From assembly GCF_014698045.1 (NCBI RefSeq), contig NZ_JACJSE010000009.1, positions 211,563 to 275,562 on the forward strand: a DNA stretch of 64,000 nt. The letters run 5' to 3'. A program made the position numbers and the translations under genes. A model generated the notes under the pieces. That model was given only the letters and a program-made list of their open reading frames with translations. It had not been told where the DNA came from and ran no database searches. How positions within the stretch are numbered: the stretch's first letter is position 1; every line of letters begins with the position of its first letter. Origin of the DNA: Aulosira sp. FACHB-615. Its GTDB lineage: Bacteria > Cyanobacteriota > Cyanobacteriia > Cyanobacteriales > Nostocaceae. Positions 34,489 to 43,484 of this stretch are shown here, piece after piece.

Positions 34489-34695
34489 TTAGGACAGCCC
34501 AGCGTTGGTACCTTGCTTGCCAGTTGCCAGTTCCACTTTAACGATTTTGCCACCCATTTTTTGAATCCGTTGCTGTTCGCGGAACCAATTTTCGTAAGGA
34601 ACCAATTTGGTGAAATAGGTATTTTGTAGTTCGCGTTGAGTACGAATCCGGGTTTGGCTTGGAACGCAAGCAGTAATTTTAAACAACCGCGCCAT
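34489..34695 (-). CDS. apcC: Allophycocyanin small core linker (Lc 7.8)
   Basis: 68-residue linker that sits inside allophycocyanin trimers at the ends of phycobilisome core cylinders. The sequence MARLFKITACVPSQTRIRTQ and the CpcD-like motif GGKIVKVELATGKQGTNAG are diagnostic. It is the last gene of the apcE-A-B-C operon, 240 bp after apcB, and is followed by a terminator. An AGGAG-type ribosome-binding site precedes the ATG. Confidence 0.97.
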   Translation of the reverse strand: MARLFKITACVPSQTRIRTQRELQNTYFTKLVPYENWFREQQRIQKMGGKIVKVELATGKQGTNAGLS

Positions 34696-34935
34696 GTTAT
34701 GAATCTCCTGTGGTGAGTGTGAAAACTTTTTTTATCTCAAAATGAAGCGGGAGTATATTTTTTAGACAAATCTTTAATTAATCTTTCCAAGGCTGGAAAT
34801 CAAACATCAATACTAGACCACTAACACTCATCATAATCTATGCAATTGCAATAAGCGACAAGACGTTCTAGCACTCACAGTTGATTTCCAGACCTTAATA
34901 AAGCTGCACCTAATGACTTAGATGCCAACTAGCTC

Positions 34936-35424
34936 TTAGCTCAAGCCAGAGGAGATGTAGTCTAAGTAAACGCCCATTTCTTTACCAGCGTCGGGGCCGA
35001 CTAAGCTGGCGGTTACTTCTTTGATTGCTTGGATAGCTTGTACAGTAGCGCCTACGGGTACACCCAAGGAGTTGTAGGTTTCTTTCAAGCCGTTTAATAC
35101 ACGCTCATCCAGGATGGAAGGATCGCCAGCTAACATAGCGTAGGTAGCGTAGCGGAGGTAGTAATCCAAGTCACGGATACAAGCAGCGTAACGACGGGTG
35201 GTGTACATGTTACCACCGGGACGGGTGATATCAGAGTACAACAGAGATTTAGCAACAGCTTCTTTAACGATCGCAGCTGCGTTTGCGCTGATGGTGGTAG
35301 CTGCACGAACGCGCAGTTCACCAGTTGCAAAGTAGGCTTTTAACTTTTCTAAAGCACCTGTATCGAGGTATTTACCTTGAACGTCCGCAGAGTTAATGAC
35401 AGCGGTAATTGCGTCTTGAGCCAT
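34936..35424 (-). CDS. apcB: Allophycocyanin beta subunit
   Basis: Core phycobiliprotein of 162 residues. The phycocyanobilin attachment cysteine is Cys82 in RYAACIRDLDYYLRYATYA, and the asparagine methylated in beta subunits is Asn72 in RPGGNMYTTRR. With ApcA it forms the trimers of the phycobilisome core that pass energy to ApcE and photosystem II. It lies 64 bp after apcA in the same orientation. Confidence 0.97.
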   Translation of the reverse strand: MAQDAITAVINSADVQGKYLDTGALEKLKAYFATGELRVRAATTISANAAAIVKEAVAKSLLYSDITRPGGNMYTTRRYAACIRDLDYYLRYATYAMLAGDPSILDERVLNGLKETYNSLGVPVGATVQAIQAIKEVTASLVGPDAGKEMGVYLDYISSGLS

Positions 35425-35488
35425 TTTGTTAATTCCTTATTTTCAACCGTATTGCAACAGTTTGTGTCAGCAGGGAAAAAGCTTTACC

Positions 35489-35974
35489 CTACGCCAATGA
35501 ACCTACTACGTAGTCAAAGTAAGAGCCAGCTTCAGAAGCGTCTTCAGCAGACAACAGGGTAGAAGCAGCATTTTTCAGTGCAGCAACACCTGCGGAAACA
35601 GCATCAATAGGAGTACCTAAAGACTTGTACATTTCACGAACGCCGATGATACCGATTTCTTCGATGGGTGTAACGTCACCAGCAACGATTCCGTAGGTGA
35701 TGAGGCGTAGGTAGTAGTCTAGGTCGCGTAAGCAGGTAGCTGTCAATTCTTGACCGTAAGCGTTACCACCAGGAGATACAACATCAGGACGCTTTTGGAA
35801 CAAGCTGTCGCCAGCTTGCTTAACTAGACGCTCACGGTTGTCGGTTAAAACTTGAGCGATGCGGAGGCGTTGTGCGCCACCAGAAACAAAAGCCTTGATG
35901 CGATCTAATTCGCCAGGGCTGAGGTAGCGAGCTTCTGCATCAGCATTCACGATGGACTTCGTGACGATACTCAT
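35489..35974 (-). CDS. apcA: Allophycocyanin alpha subunit
   Basis: Core phycobiliprotein of 161 residues. The bilin cysteine is Cys81 in ELTATCLRDLDYYLRLITYG, and the N terminus SIVTKSIVNADAEARYLSPG is typical of ApcA. It pairs with ApcB. A long leader (about 385 bp) separates it from apcE, so it probably has its own promoter as well as read-through from apcE, as known for apc operons. An AGGA-type ribosome-binding site lies close to the ATG. Confidence 0.97.
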   Translation of the reverse strand: MSIVTKSIVNADAEARYLSPGELDRIKAFVSGGAQRLRIAQVLTDNRERLVKQAGDSLFQKRPDVVSPGGNAYGQELTATCLRDLDYYLRLITYGIVAGDVTPIEEIGIIGVREMYKSLGTPIDAVSAGVAALKNAASTLLSAEDASEAGSYFDYVVGSLA

Positions 35975-36359
35975 TAATGGATTCCTCCAGTACTAATGAA
36001 ACCAGGATATGAAACTGGTGCGATTTTAATTTCGGTTGAATGGTAGCTACGTCCTCTCGTTGTTTTTTAGATACAACAGTTGAGTCGCTGCTGTAGCTAA
36101 TACTTTACGAGTTTGCTGGTGTTAATTTCAACTACACGAGCTGTAAAACTCAGCTACCTTCCGCAAAATATTCTCCGGCATTCTGTTGAGCATTTATGAC
36201 TGCTCTTAATATTTTGTAATATTCCTTTTCAGATTTACACCTGAACACACAATCTGAGAGGAGTGTTGCTAAAGGTAAAGTGTCAATAGTTTATAGCCAT
36301 GAGTCAATAGTCAAGAGTGTTAACCTCTTGACTATTGAACCTGGACTATTGACTAAGTA
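35975..36359. other. Leader between apcE and apcA
   Basis: 385 bp without an ORF. Just after the apcE stop lies a strong hairpin (36305-36337). The rest is the upstream region of apcA, expected to hold its promoter since apcAB transcripts in cyanobacteria greatly exceed apcE; no consensus elements were assigned by eye. Confidence 0.55.
36305..36337 (-). terminator. Hairpin between apcE and apcA, possible partial terminator
   Basis: CAATAGTCAAGAG and CTCTTGACTATTG make a perfect 13-bp stem with a seven-base loop, 22 bp after the apcE stop. CAATAGTC units recur on both sides (ACTATTGACT near 36345), so it may belong to an intergenic repeat. Lacking a T-run, it could be an attenuator or RNA-processing site giving more apcAB than apcE message (inference). 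Confidence 0.45.
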
Positions 36360-39300
36360 TTAGCGATCGCTTGGACGACCAGTTAATACAGCCGGAGACA
36401 AGCTAGACCAAGATTGTTTCACCAGGTCAGCAGCCGCCTGAACACTACCGAGGTAGTTACCAGCAGGTAGAGATGGGAAGCGTGGGTATGGAACCACATC
36501 TTCACCAAAGTAGCGAGCGTATTCTGGGCTATCTATAATTGCTTCTACAGCTGCTCTCAAACCGCTATCAGCCAATAGTTTGTTATATTGACGGATTTCG
36601 CCTTGAGTAGCTGGTGCGCGACCCAACAGATGACGGAATAGGTATTCAATCACCTTGGTGTTGGGATAAGGGGTATAGAAGCGTTTGCGATAGATTTCGG
36701 AGCTGGCGAGTTCGCGGACAAACTCGCGCACTGAGATTTCACCATTCCGCAGTCTGCTGTCGAGTTCGCTACGACGGTAATAATCAGGAACTTGACCGCT
36801 AAACACATCCAATACCTGACAGTAAGCAGCGTTAATTACTAGCTGTCTTTCGGTTTGGCTACTACCATCTGTTAAGCGGAAAATCCGTGCAGGCTTACGG
36901 CGGCTGGTACCCACACCCACTTCGACAGATTGACCGCGACCATCGTTGTAAGAACGACCCAACTCGATAAACAACGGCTTGGTCTTGTCGATTTGCCGTG
37001 CTTGGGCTGCCAAATCTGCGATCGCTTTTGCCAAAATTGGTGTCTTGGCAGACTCCATCCTTGCTTTGACTGGCTTAAAGCTAGGCACAACCACATCATC
37101 GTTTTGTTTAGTGAGTTGGTTGTAAAGCTTCTCGGTGTTGGGGAAGTTAGCCGCAGGTAAAGTCGGGAAGCGACGGTAAGGAACTGTATCTTCTCCAAAT
37201 ACTTGGCGATACTCTGCACTATTTAACAACGCAGCAATAAACGCCTTCAGACCTTGGGTAGCCAAAATCTGGTTATACTTGCGGATTTCTGCTTGGTCAA
37301 CAGGCGCACGTCCTAAGAAGTGCTTGGTTCCCAACTCAATTACTTTAGTGTTGGGATAAGGTGTGTAGAACTCCTTCAGGTAGAGGTTAGAGTAACCCAA
37401 ACCTTCAATAAATTCTTTCACGGTGATTTCACCGTTACCCAGCTTACTTTCTAGGCTGGTGAATTCGTTTTTAGCGATGTAAGGTGCAATGTCGCGCTCA
37501 AAAATCTGGCGGTAAGCAGCACTAATTAAAGTTTGCACTGCAACTTTATCAGATGTATTTGCTACCAGCTTGAAGACTTTTGTTTGTTCCCGTTGCTTGC
37601 TAACACCTTGATTAATCCGGAACTGAATATCTGGTTCTGTGCGATTTTGGCTCACAGCACCCAATTCCACAAAGCGGGGTGTTTCTTGCTTATCAACTTT
37701 GGTGGCGACCACATCCTCGCGGATAGTACCAACACGCAGTTGTCGCAATGACACACCAGCCGGAGTTAGATAGCGTTCGTAAGGAACTGTATCTTCTCCA
37801 AAGGCTTCGCTGTACTCCACGCTATCTAAGATGGCATCAACAACAGCGTAAAAACCTTTCTTAGAAGCAAGGTCAAAGTATTTATTATTTTCTTGGCGAC
37901 CGTAGGTCGGACGACCTAACAAGCGACGGTGGATGTATTCGATCGCTTTACAAACATACAACGGTGTCCAGTACAAACCACGGAACAAGTCAGACTTAGC
38001 CAAAGCTCTGACAAATTCCCGTACAGAAATATCGCCGTTTTCCAGCTTAATTTCTTGGACTTTCAGCCGTTGACCTTCGTAAACATCACGACCGATAACT
38101 TGCAAGTAAATTGCTCTAATTACTGCCTGGGTGGAGCTTTCAGAGAACTTAACACTTGCACCCTTGGCGGCTTTCTTACCAATAGTGCCAGGAAGTTGAT
38201 CCAGCTTGAATACTTTTGGCCCCAGGCTACCAGGCGCTACACCTCGCGCTCTTGGGTTACTCAGTTGGTTATTAATTCCCGGCCCTTGGTGAATCAAGAT
38301 CCGTCTTGTATCTTTACCAAATGGCGCTGGACGGGTGCTGGGGTTGCGAGTTTCTTTCGGGAAAATCGCCCCAAATTGAATTTCTAATGGGTCGTTACCA
38401 GAACCATAAGGGTGTTGATCTGGTAATGGTTGTTCGTAAGCTGCGAATGTGGTAATGAACTGTGGTACTTTGCGGAAAGGCGCACTGTAGTTAAACAGGT
38501 CTTGCTGCGGCCCCCAGTTCCGACATTCTTGGGCTTCTTGACCCAAACCGCGAATGTAGGGTACTGTCTCTTCACCAAAGTAATCAGCGTATTCGTCAGA
38601 ATCTACCAGCGCATCCACTAATTTAGCCAGACCACCATTAGAAATGATAGAGAAGTATTTTTGGACTTCTTCCCGGCTACTTGGCCCCCGTCCCAAAATG
38701 TGACGGAAAGCAAGTTCAATGACGCGGCTGTTAATAAAAGGCTGATAAAACTGTTTTTGGTAAAGCGGAGATTTTGCCAAACGGCGGACAAACTCTTTCA
38801 TGGAGATGTCGCCATTTTTTACCTTGGATTCCAAATCAGAAATCGACAAGCTGTAAGCACGGGTAATATCGCGCTCAAAAATTTGCCGATATGCTGCTTT
38901 GACTACCTCATTTTTTTCGGTAGCTGATAACCCAGGCTTCATCACATACTTGGGACGGCGTTCTGCGGCATTAAAATAAATTTGCGGCAGTTGTAAACCT
39001 TGTTGGTCGCCAGAAGGACGTTGACGTACTTTGGTCGAAGGTGTGGGTGCTTTAAATTCTGTCAGCAACACATCCATGTACTGAGACACAATTTCTGTAG
39101 CCTCAGCATCTTTGCGGAAGTAAGACAGGGATGCTGACTTAATTTCCTGCAAAGCCACAATAGTTGCTTCACCAGAACAAGCATTTTCAATAATTTCCCG
39201 CAGACCCCTGGTGTTTACAGCAATAATGTTGGGGTCGCCAGCTACGATCGCATAAGTAGCATAGCGCAAGAACCAGGACAAGTCCCGCAAGCTCTTGGCC

Positions 39301-39767
39301 ATGTTGCTTGGGCCGTAACGAGAAACGTTTATTGGTCTGAACCCTGGAGGTGTTGGGCCACCAGGAGAAGTATTGAAGATAGAACGCAAGTTTTCTAAGA
39401 ACCCACCACGGCTTTCAACGTAGGTGACTGTTCCCAGTTTCATGCCTTCTGTGATATCACCAGCGCCAACAGCAGCGCCAGCAGTCACTAATTCTGGTTC
39501 TTGGGGCTTTTCTAAGAAAGCCATTGGCGAACCACCGACAAATATCCGGTTAGCTGCACGAGATACGATAATCTCGGAATTTTCTGTGAGAATCTGGGCA
39601 ATTTCTAAACGTTTTGCACCAGATGCAAAATAGCTTGCCAGTTCATTTAATTCACCAGTTCCTAAAAAGCGGTCTTGCTGTTCCGCTTGAGAAATGGTTG
39701 CTACAGCTAGGGTTTGATATAGTTGCGGACGCGCAACTGAGCTTCCACCACTCGCCTTAACACTCAT
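36360..39767 (-). CDS. apcE: Phycobilisome core-membrane linker LCM
   Basis: 1135-residue scaffold and terminal energy emitter of the phycobilisome. The N-terminal phycobiliprotein-like domain (residues about 20-240) carries the bilin cysteine in NACSGE (Cys197) and a loop insert (about 80-150), and has Ser instead of Cys at the usual bilin site (RDLSWFLRYATYA). Four linker repeats follow (about 275-405, 550-675, 750-875, 965-1095), each with a GRxP...Y...EDTVPY-type pattern. Four repeats fit a pentacylindrical core, as in Anabaena. It leads the apcEABC operon. Confidence 0.97.
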   Translation of the reverse strand: MSVKASGGSSVARPQLYQTLAVATISQAEQQDRFLGTGELNELASYFASGAKRLEIAQILTENSEIIVSRAANRIFVGGSPMAFLEKPQEPELVTAGAAVGAGDITEGMKLGTVTYVESRGGFLENLRSIFNTSPGGPTPPGFRPINVSRYGPSNMAKSLRDLSWFLRYATYAIVAGDPNIIAVNTRGLREIIENACSGEATIVALQEIKSASLSYFRKDAEATEIVSQYMDVLLTEFKAPTPSTKVRQRPSGDQQGLQLPQIYFNAAERRPKYVMKPGLSATEKNEVVKAAYRQIFERDITRAYSLSISDLESKVKNGDISMKEFVRRLAKSPLYQKQFYQPFINSRVIELAFRHILGRGPSSREEVQKYFSIISNGGLAKLVDALVDSDEYADYFGEETVPYIRGLGQEAQECRNWGPQQDLFNYSAPFRKVPQFITTFAAYEQPLPDQHPYGSGNDPLEIQFGAIFPKETRNPSTRPAPFGKDTRRILIHQGPGINNQLSNPRARGVAPGSLGPKVFKLDQLPGTIGKKAAKGASVKFSESSTQAVIRAIYLQVIGRDVYEGQRLKVQEIKLENGDISVREFVRALAKSDLFRGLYWTPLYVCKAIEYIHRRLLGRPTYGRQENNKYFDLASKKGFYAVVDAILDSVEYSEAFGEDTVPYERYLTPAGVSLRQLRVGTIREDVVATKVDKQETPRFVELGAVSQNRTEPDIQFRINQGVSKQREQTKVFKLVANTSDKVAVQTLISAAYRQIFERDIAPYIAKNEFTSLESKLGNGEITVKEFIEGLGYSNLYLKEFYTPYPNTKVIELGTKHFLGRAPVDQAEIRKYNQILATQGLKAFIAALLNSAEYRQVFGEDTVPYRRFPTLPAANFPNTEKLYNQLTKQNDDVVVPSFKPVKARMESAKTPILAKAIADLAAQARQIDKTKPLFIELGRSYNDGRGQSVEVGVGTSRRKPARIFRLTDGSSQTERQLVINAAYCQVLDVFSGQVPDYYRRSELDSRLRNGEISVREFVRELASSEIYRKRFYTPYPNTKVIEYLFRHLLGRAPATQGEIRQYNKLLADSGLRAAVEAIIDSPEYARYFGEDVVPYPRFPSLPAGNYLGSVQAAADLVKQSWSSLSPAVLTGRPSDR

Positions 39768-40119
39768 CGGATTTGTAAAACTCCCATCATAATCGTTTAT
39801 GTGTTAAGTCTGGGTCGCTTTGAGGCTTGACACATTGATGTGTTTATGCCTTCAGAGTACCGCCTTCAAAACTGCCAGTAAAATTAACCCAGTCAGCTTT
39901 TAGATTAGAACGTTTTGCGTTTTTCCTGGTAATTTATTAAGAAGTATGTAGATTCTGTAGCCTTGTTTAAGCAAAACTAAGAATAAATACTTCCTGCGAC
40001 ATGAGACAAAATCTAAGTTTTGTATCTGAAAGTTAAAAACTTTACAAAAACATTTTACTGGAGTCGCAACTGAGATTTTCTTTAGCTCCGACAAAAATAT
40101 ACAAATGTTTGCTTTTAGC
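39768..40119. other. Upstream region of apcE and end of the sensor kinase gene
   Basis: About 350 bp that must contain the apcE promoter and leader. The apcE ATG is preceded by GGGAG. The 64-codon minus-strand ORF at 39900-40094 has no protein-like features and is not accepted. No terminator or RNA gene was recognised. Confidence 0.5.
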
Positions 40120-42342
40120 TTAATCAGTCAGCTTCGTTTGAGGAACTAGTTGCCGGATAGGCAATTGAATTACAAATTTACTGCCTTTCCCAAGGGTGGA
40201 AAAACATTGTAATTTCCCACTGTGCTTTTCTGTAATGATTTGGTAGCTGATTGCCATACCCATACCTGTTCCTTTGCCTACAGGTTTGGTGGTGAAAAAT
40301 GGATCGAATATCCTCTTTTGAATAGATTCTGGCATTCCTTGGGCATTATCAGCGATCGCAATTTCTAGCAATTTGGCATCAACGACTGAAGTGCGGATAG
40401 TAATTTGGCTAGGATTTTCTTGTATCTGTTGATAAGTGCGCTTGATATCTACCTCATCAAGGGCATCCACTGCATTTACCAGAATATTCATCAATACTTG
40501 ATTGAGTTGACCAGGATAGCATTCTACCTGGGGCAAGTTGCCATAATTTCGAATAATTTCAATTCCTGGGCGGTCTGGTTTGTCTTTGAGGCGGTGTTGC
40601 AAAATTAATAGCGTACTTTCGATGCCTTCATGAATATCAACTGTTTTAAATTCCGCCTCATCCATCCGCGAAAAATTCCGCAGAGACAGTACAATGCTCC
40701 GAATCCTCTCAGTCCCAACTTTCATCGAAGACAAAATTTTGTGTAAATCTTCGATGAGAAATTCTAGATCCATTTCCTTTGCTAATGCTTGAATTTCTGG
40801 GTCATTGCTAGAATGGCGTTCTTGGCAAAGATAAATCATCTGCAACAAGTTTTGAGTATATTCATCTAGGTGAGCGAGATTAGCGTGAATAAAGTTGACC
40901 GGGTTATTGATTTCATGGGCGATGCCTGCTACCAATTGGCCTAGGCTAGACATTTTTTCACTTTGAACTATTTGTGCTTGGGTACGCTGCAATTCACTCA
41001 AGGCTGTTTGAAGTTCAAAAGTCCGTGCTTCCACTCGCTCTTCTAGTTCGGCATTACTATTTTCTAAAGCAATAAAGGATTCGCGCAGTTGCCCTGCCAT
41101 ATAATTAAACGAGTCAGCAAGGATATTGAGTTCATGGATATTGCCCTGTTGGAGTTTCTGTTGTAAATCACCGAATGCTATTGCTTGGGTAGTTTGATTC
41201 AAACGCAAAATTGGACTGGCAATCCAGCGCGAAGTAAATATGCCAATCGTCGTTGTTAATATTAAGGCCCCAAAACACAGCAGAATGCTAGATTGGGTGT
41301 TGGCATTGATTTGTGCCATGTAAGTTTTTTCGGGAATACCAACTACCACCAACCAGTCCAAACCATATTCATCATGCCAAGGCACAATATGGAGATTCAA
41401 ATATTCTCCTTGAACATTGACTGTCAGTTTTTGGGTATTGGTAATCGAGTGGAAATCGGGAATCTGCTGCTGAAGTTGCTTGGCGATGCCCTTGACCATA
41501 GGATTAGGGCTGTCGATTGCTTTGAGGCGCTTAATTTGGTTATTCTCTACGGTAAAAGGTTTTTCTTGAGCAGAATTGGCGACTAACATACCATCACGCT
41601 CAATAATAAAAACTTCTCCAAAACGACTAATATCCAGTTTTTGCAAAAATTCGCTGAGTTTCAACAGGTGGATTTCAGCCCCCACAACACCAATCAGTTT
41701 TTTACCAGCATCATAAACCGGACGGCCTGCTGATGCCACAATATATGGAGGATATGCGGGGTCATAGTAAGTATAAATGCGAACCCAGATAGGTTTTCCC
41801 GCTTTTACCGGTTCAGTATACGCAGGCTCATTGAGGGTATCCCATGTACTGGTCGTCATCACTTGGGTGGGATTACCATCTTTGTCCGTTAAGTAAGTTT
41901 TCGTATTTTTTGGTCGGTCTGGTGTTTTGATGGCATTATCATCGATTGTCACAGTCTTACCATCGTAACGACCAGCACCAGCCCCTTCGCCAGTGGCTAG
42001 GTTTAAGCTGATAAAGGTTAGGTCATAGGCTTGCATTTCATGCCAGAAATACTTGCCAACTTTAAGGCGATCGCGCACATCAAGCAATCCCATACGAATT
42101 GCTTCCGCATTTAATTGAATAACTCTATGGGGGATTGACAGGTAAGCATCTAAATGTTGATTTACCTCACTACTAGTTCGCTCCATCAATTTATCGGCTA
42201 GATTGTTGACCGCTTTTTCGCCGTTTTTATATGACAGATATCCAACTAACCCCACAATACCAAAAACTTGCAACACGAAAGGAACGATCAGAACAAGCTG
42301 TAACGAAAATGCGCGGACTTTGCTAGATCGATGTATTTTCAT
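40120..42342 (-). CDS. Cache-HAMP sensor histidine kinase
   Basis: 740-residue membrane sensor. N-terminal membrane helix (about residues 14-36), then a large periplasmic double-Cache domain (about 45-345; TYYDPAYPPYIVASAGRPVY and LIGVVGAEIHLLKLSEFL are typical), then a second membrane helix (about 352-371), HAMP domain, coiled coil, HisKA with His476 in LVAGIAHEINNPVNF, and HATPase_c (NILVNAVDAL, DNAQGMPESIQKRIFDPFFT, GTGMGMAISYQII). dCache sensors bind small ligands such as amino acids or carboxylates. No response regulator gene is adjacent. Confidence 0.9.
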   Translation of the reverse strand: MKIHRSSKVRAFSLQLVLIVPFVLQVFGIVGLVGYLSYKNGEKAVNNLADKLMERTSSEVNQHLDAYLSIPHRVIQLNAEAIRMGLLDVRDRLKVGKYFWHEMQAYDLTFISLNLATGEGAGAGRYDGKTVTIDDNAIKTPDRPKNTKTYLTDKDGNPTQVMTTSTWDTLNEPAYTEPVKAGKPIWVRIYTYYDPAYPPYIVASAGRPVYDAGKKLIGVVGAEIHLLKLSEFLQKLDISRFGEVFIIERDGMLVANSAQEKPFTVENNQIKRLKAIDSPNPMVKGIAKQLQQQIPDFHSITNTQKLTVNVQGEYLNLHIVPWHDEYGLDWLVVVGIPEKTYMAQINANTQSSILLCFGALILTTTIGIFTSRWIASPILRLNQTTQAIAFGDLQQKLQQGNIHELNILADSFNYMAGQLRESFIALENSNAELEERVEARTFELQTALSELQRTQAQIVQSEKMSSLGQLVAGIAHEINNPVNFIHANLAHLDEYTQNLLQMIYLCQERHSSNDPEIQALAKEMDLEFLIEDLHKILSSMKVGTERIRSIVLSLRNFSRMDEAEFKTVDIHEGIESTLLILQHRLKDKPDRPGIEIIRNYGNLPQVECYPGQLNQVLMNILVNAVDALDEVDIKRTYQQIQENPSQITIRTSVVDAKLLEIAIADNAQGMPESIQKRIFDPFFTTKPVGKGTGMGMAISYQIITEKHSGKLQCFSTLGKGSKFVIQLPIRQLVPQTKLTD

Positions 42343-42696
42343 GAGTTGTAAATCTTGGTAAGAGAAGTTATTTGCTTAACCTAGATTACCCATGAGCAAC
42401 TTCAGACTATCAAAATAAAATGTTATTTTATAAAAACTTTATTAATTAATAGGAAATATCTCTATTTACATATTTTTAATATATTGCTATGCAATCTATT
42501 TTTTAATAAAAAAATATAATCAAAATAAATAAAATATTAATTCTTTATATTTGTTTGATAAAAACACTAGTTTAAATCTATTTGATATTTTATAAAACCT
42601 CAGCGCATTCACTCAGGAAACATAATTTTCAAAAAGCTAGTATAGTCAGACAATAATGTTAGATACAAGTCAAATATTGGCAAAATTAAGGCTTAA
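42343..42696. other. AT-rich intergenic stretch
   Basis: About 350 bp between divergently transcribed genes (sensor kinase on minus, haem-oxygenase-like gene on plus). It is very AT-rich, especially 42420-42600, and should contain both promoters. No repeat, ORF or RNA gene was recognised. Confidence 0.5.
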
Positions 42697-43467
42697 ATGT
42701 TATTTAAAAAATCTGTAGTAATGACTAACCATTTGATAGATTTTCATCACTTAACGAAGCATCTTAATCAACTTATTTCTCAGGATTATTTAGCATTTAG
42801 CATTACGGAAAATCCTGTTTTCCGAATAGTGAATGAGAGGAGCTTTACTCAAATTGTTTATGTGATACAGCAATATTCTATTTTTCCAAAAGAATTGGTG
42901 AGTTTCACAGAGTTAGCAAGACAGAAAGCACTTACAGCAGGTTGGAATAGTGTAGTTGAGGAACTCACAGAAAATATAGCTGAGGAAATGGGTAGCACTA
43001 CCCAAGGAGTTTCTCATTACAGGCTTTTAGCAGAAGGACTAGAAGAAGGGCTGGGTGTTCCTGTGAAAAACACTATGCCCTCAATCGCTACATCCAAACT
43101 ACTGACAACTGTGCAATTGATATTTGAGCAACAACTACTCTATGTACTTGGGGCAACTTATGCGATCGAAGCAACTGCAATTCCTGAATTAACTTTGATT
43201 ATGCAACTGGTAGAATGCTTGTTGGAAGATGCTATGCCCACAAATTTGCACTATTTCTTTAGCAAGCATTTAAACGAATGGGAACTTGAACATGAAGCTG
43301 GTTTACGAACATCCGTAGCAGAATATATACGACCCGAACAATTTGAAGAGTTTACAACAGGGTTTCGGCAAATGATAGATGCAATGGAGGTTTGGTGGCA
43401 GGAGTTAGCACAAGAGGCAATTGTATTTGAGGTTGATTTCAGCCCTGCGATCGCTCAAAAATATTAA
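42697..43467 (+). CDS. Haem-oxygenase-like (DUF3865/CADD-type) protein
   Basis: 256-residue, all-helical protein of the type seen in Nostoc CADD-like proteins (DUF3865), within the haem-oxygenase-like dimetal-oxidase/TenA fold. Possible metal ligands: Glu97 and His107 in NIAEEMGSTTQGVSHYRLL, Glu158 in GATYAIEATAIPEL, and His191, Glu196 and His199 in KHLNEWELEHEAG. Spacing in the first pair is longer than the usual E-x6-H, so metal binding needs testing. Relatives such as CADD, UndA and BesC perform iron-dependent oxidations. A Rieske oxygenase gene follows 17 bp downstream, implying a shared oxidative pathway. ATG at 42721 is an alternative start. Confidence 0.7.
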   Translation: MLFKKSVVMTNHLIDFHHLTKHLNQLISQDYLAFSITENPVFRIVNERSFTQIVYVIQQYSIFPKELVSFTELARQKALTAGWNSVVEELTENIAEEMGSTTQGVSHYRLLAEGLEEGLGVPVKNTMPSIATSKLLTTVQLIFEQQLLYVLGATYAIEATAIPELTLIMQLVECLLEDAMPTNLHYFFSKHLNEWELEHEAGLRTSVAEYIRPEQFEEFTTGFRQMIDAMEVWWQELAQEAIVFEVDFSPAIAQKY

Positions 43468-43484
43468 TTTAAATATAACTGAAC

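Noticed and set aside
39900..40094. 64-codon minus-strand frame upstream of apcE
   Set aside because: Lies in the expected apcE promoter region, has no recognisable features and no plausible ribosome-binding site.
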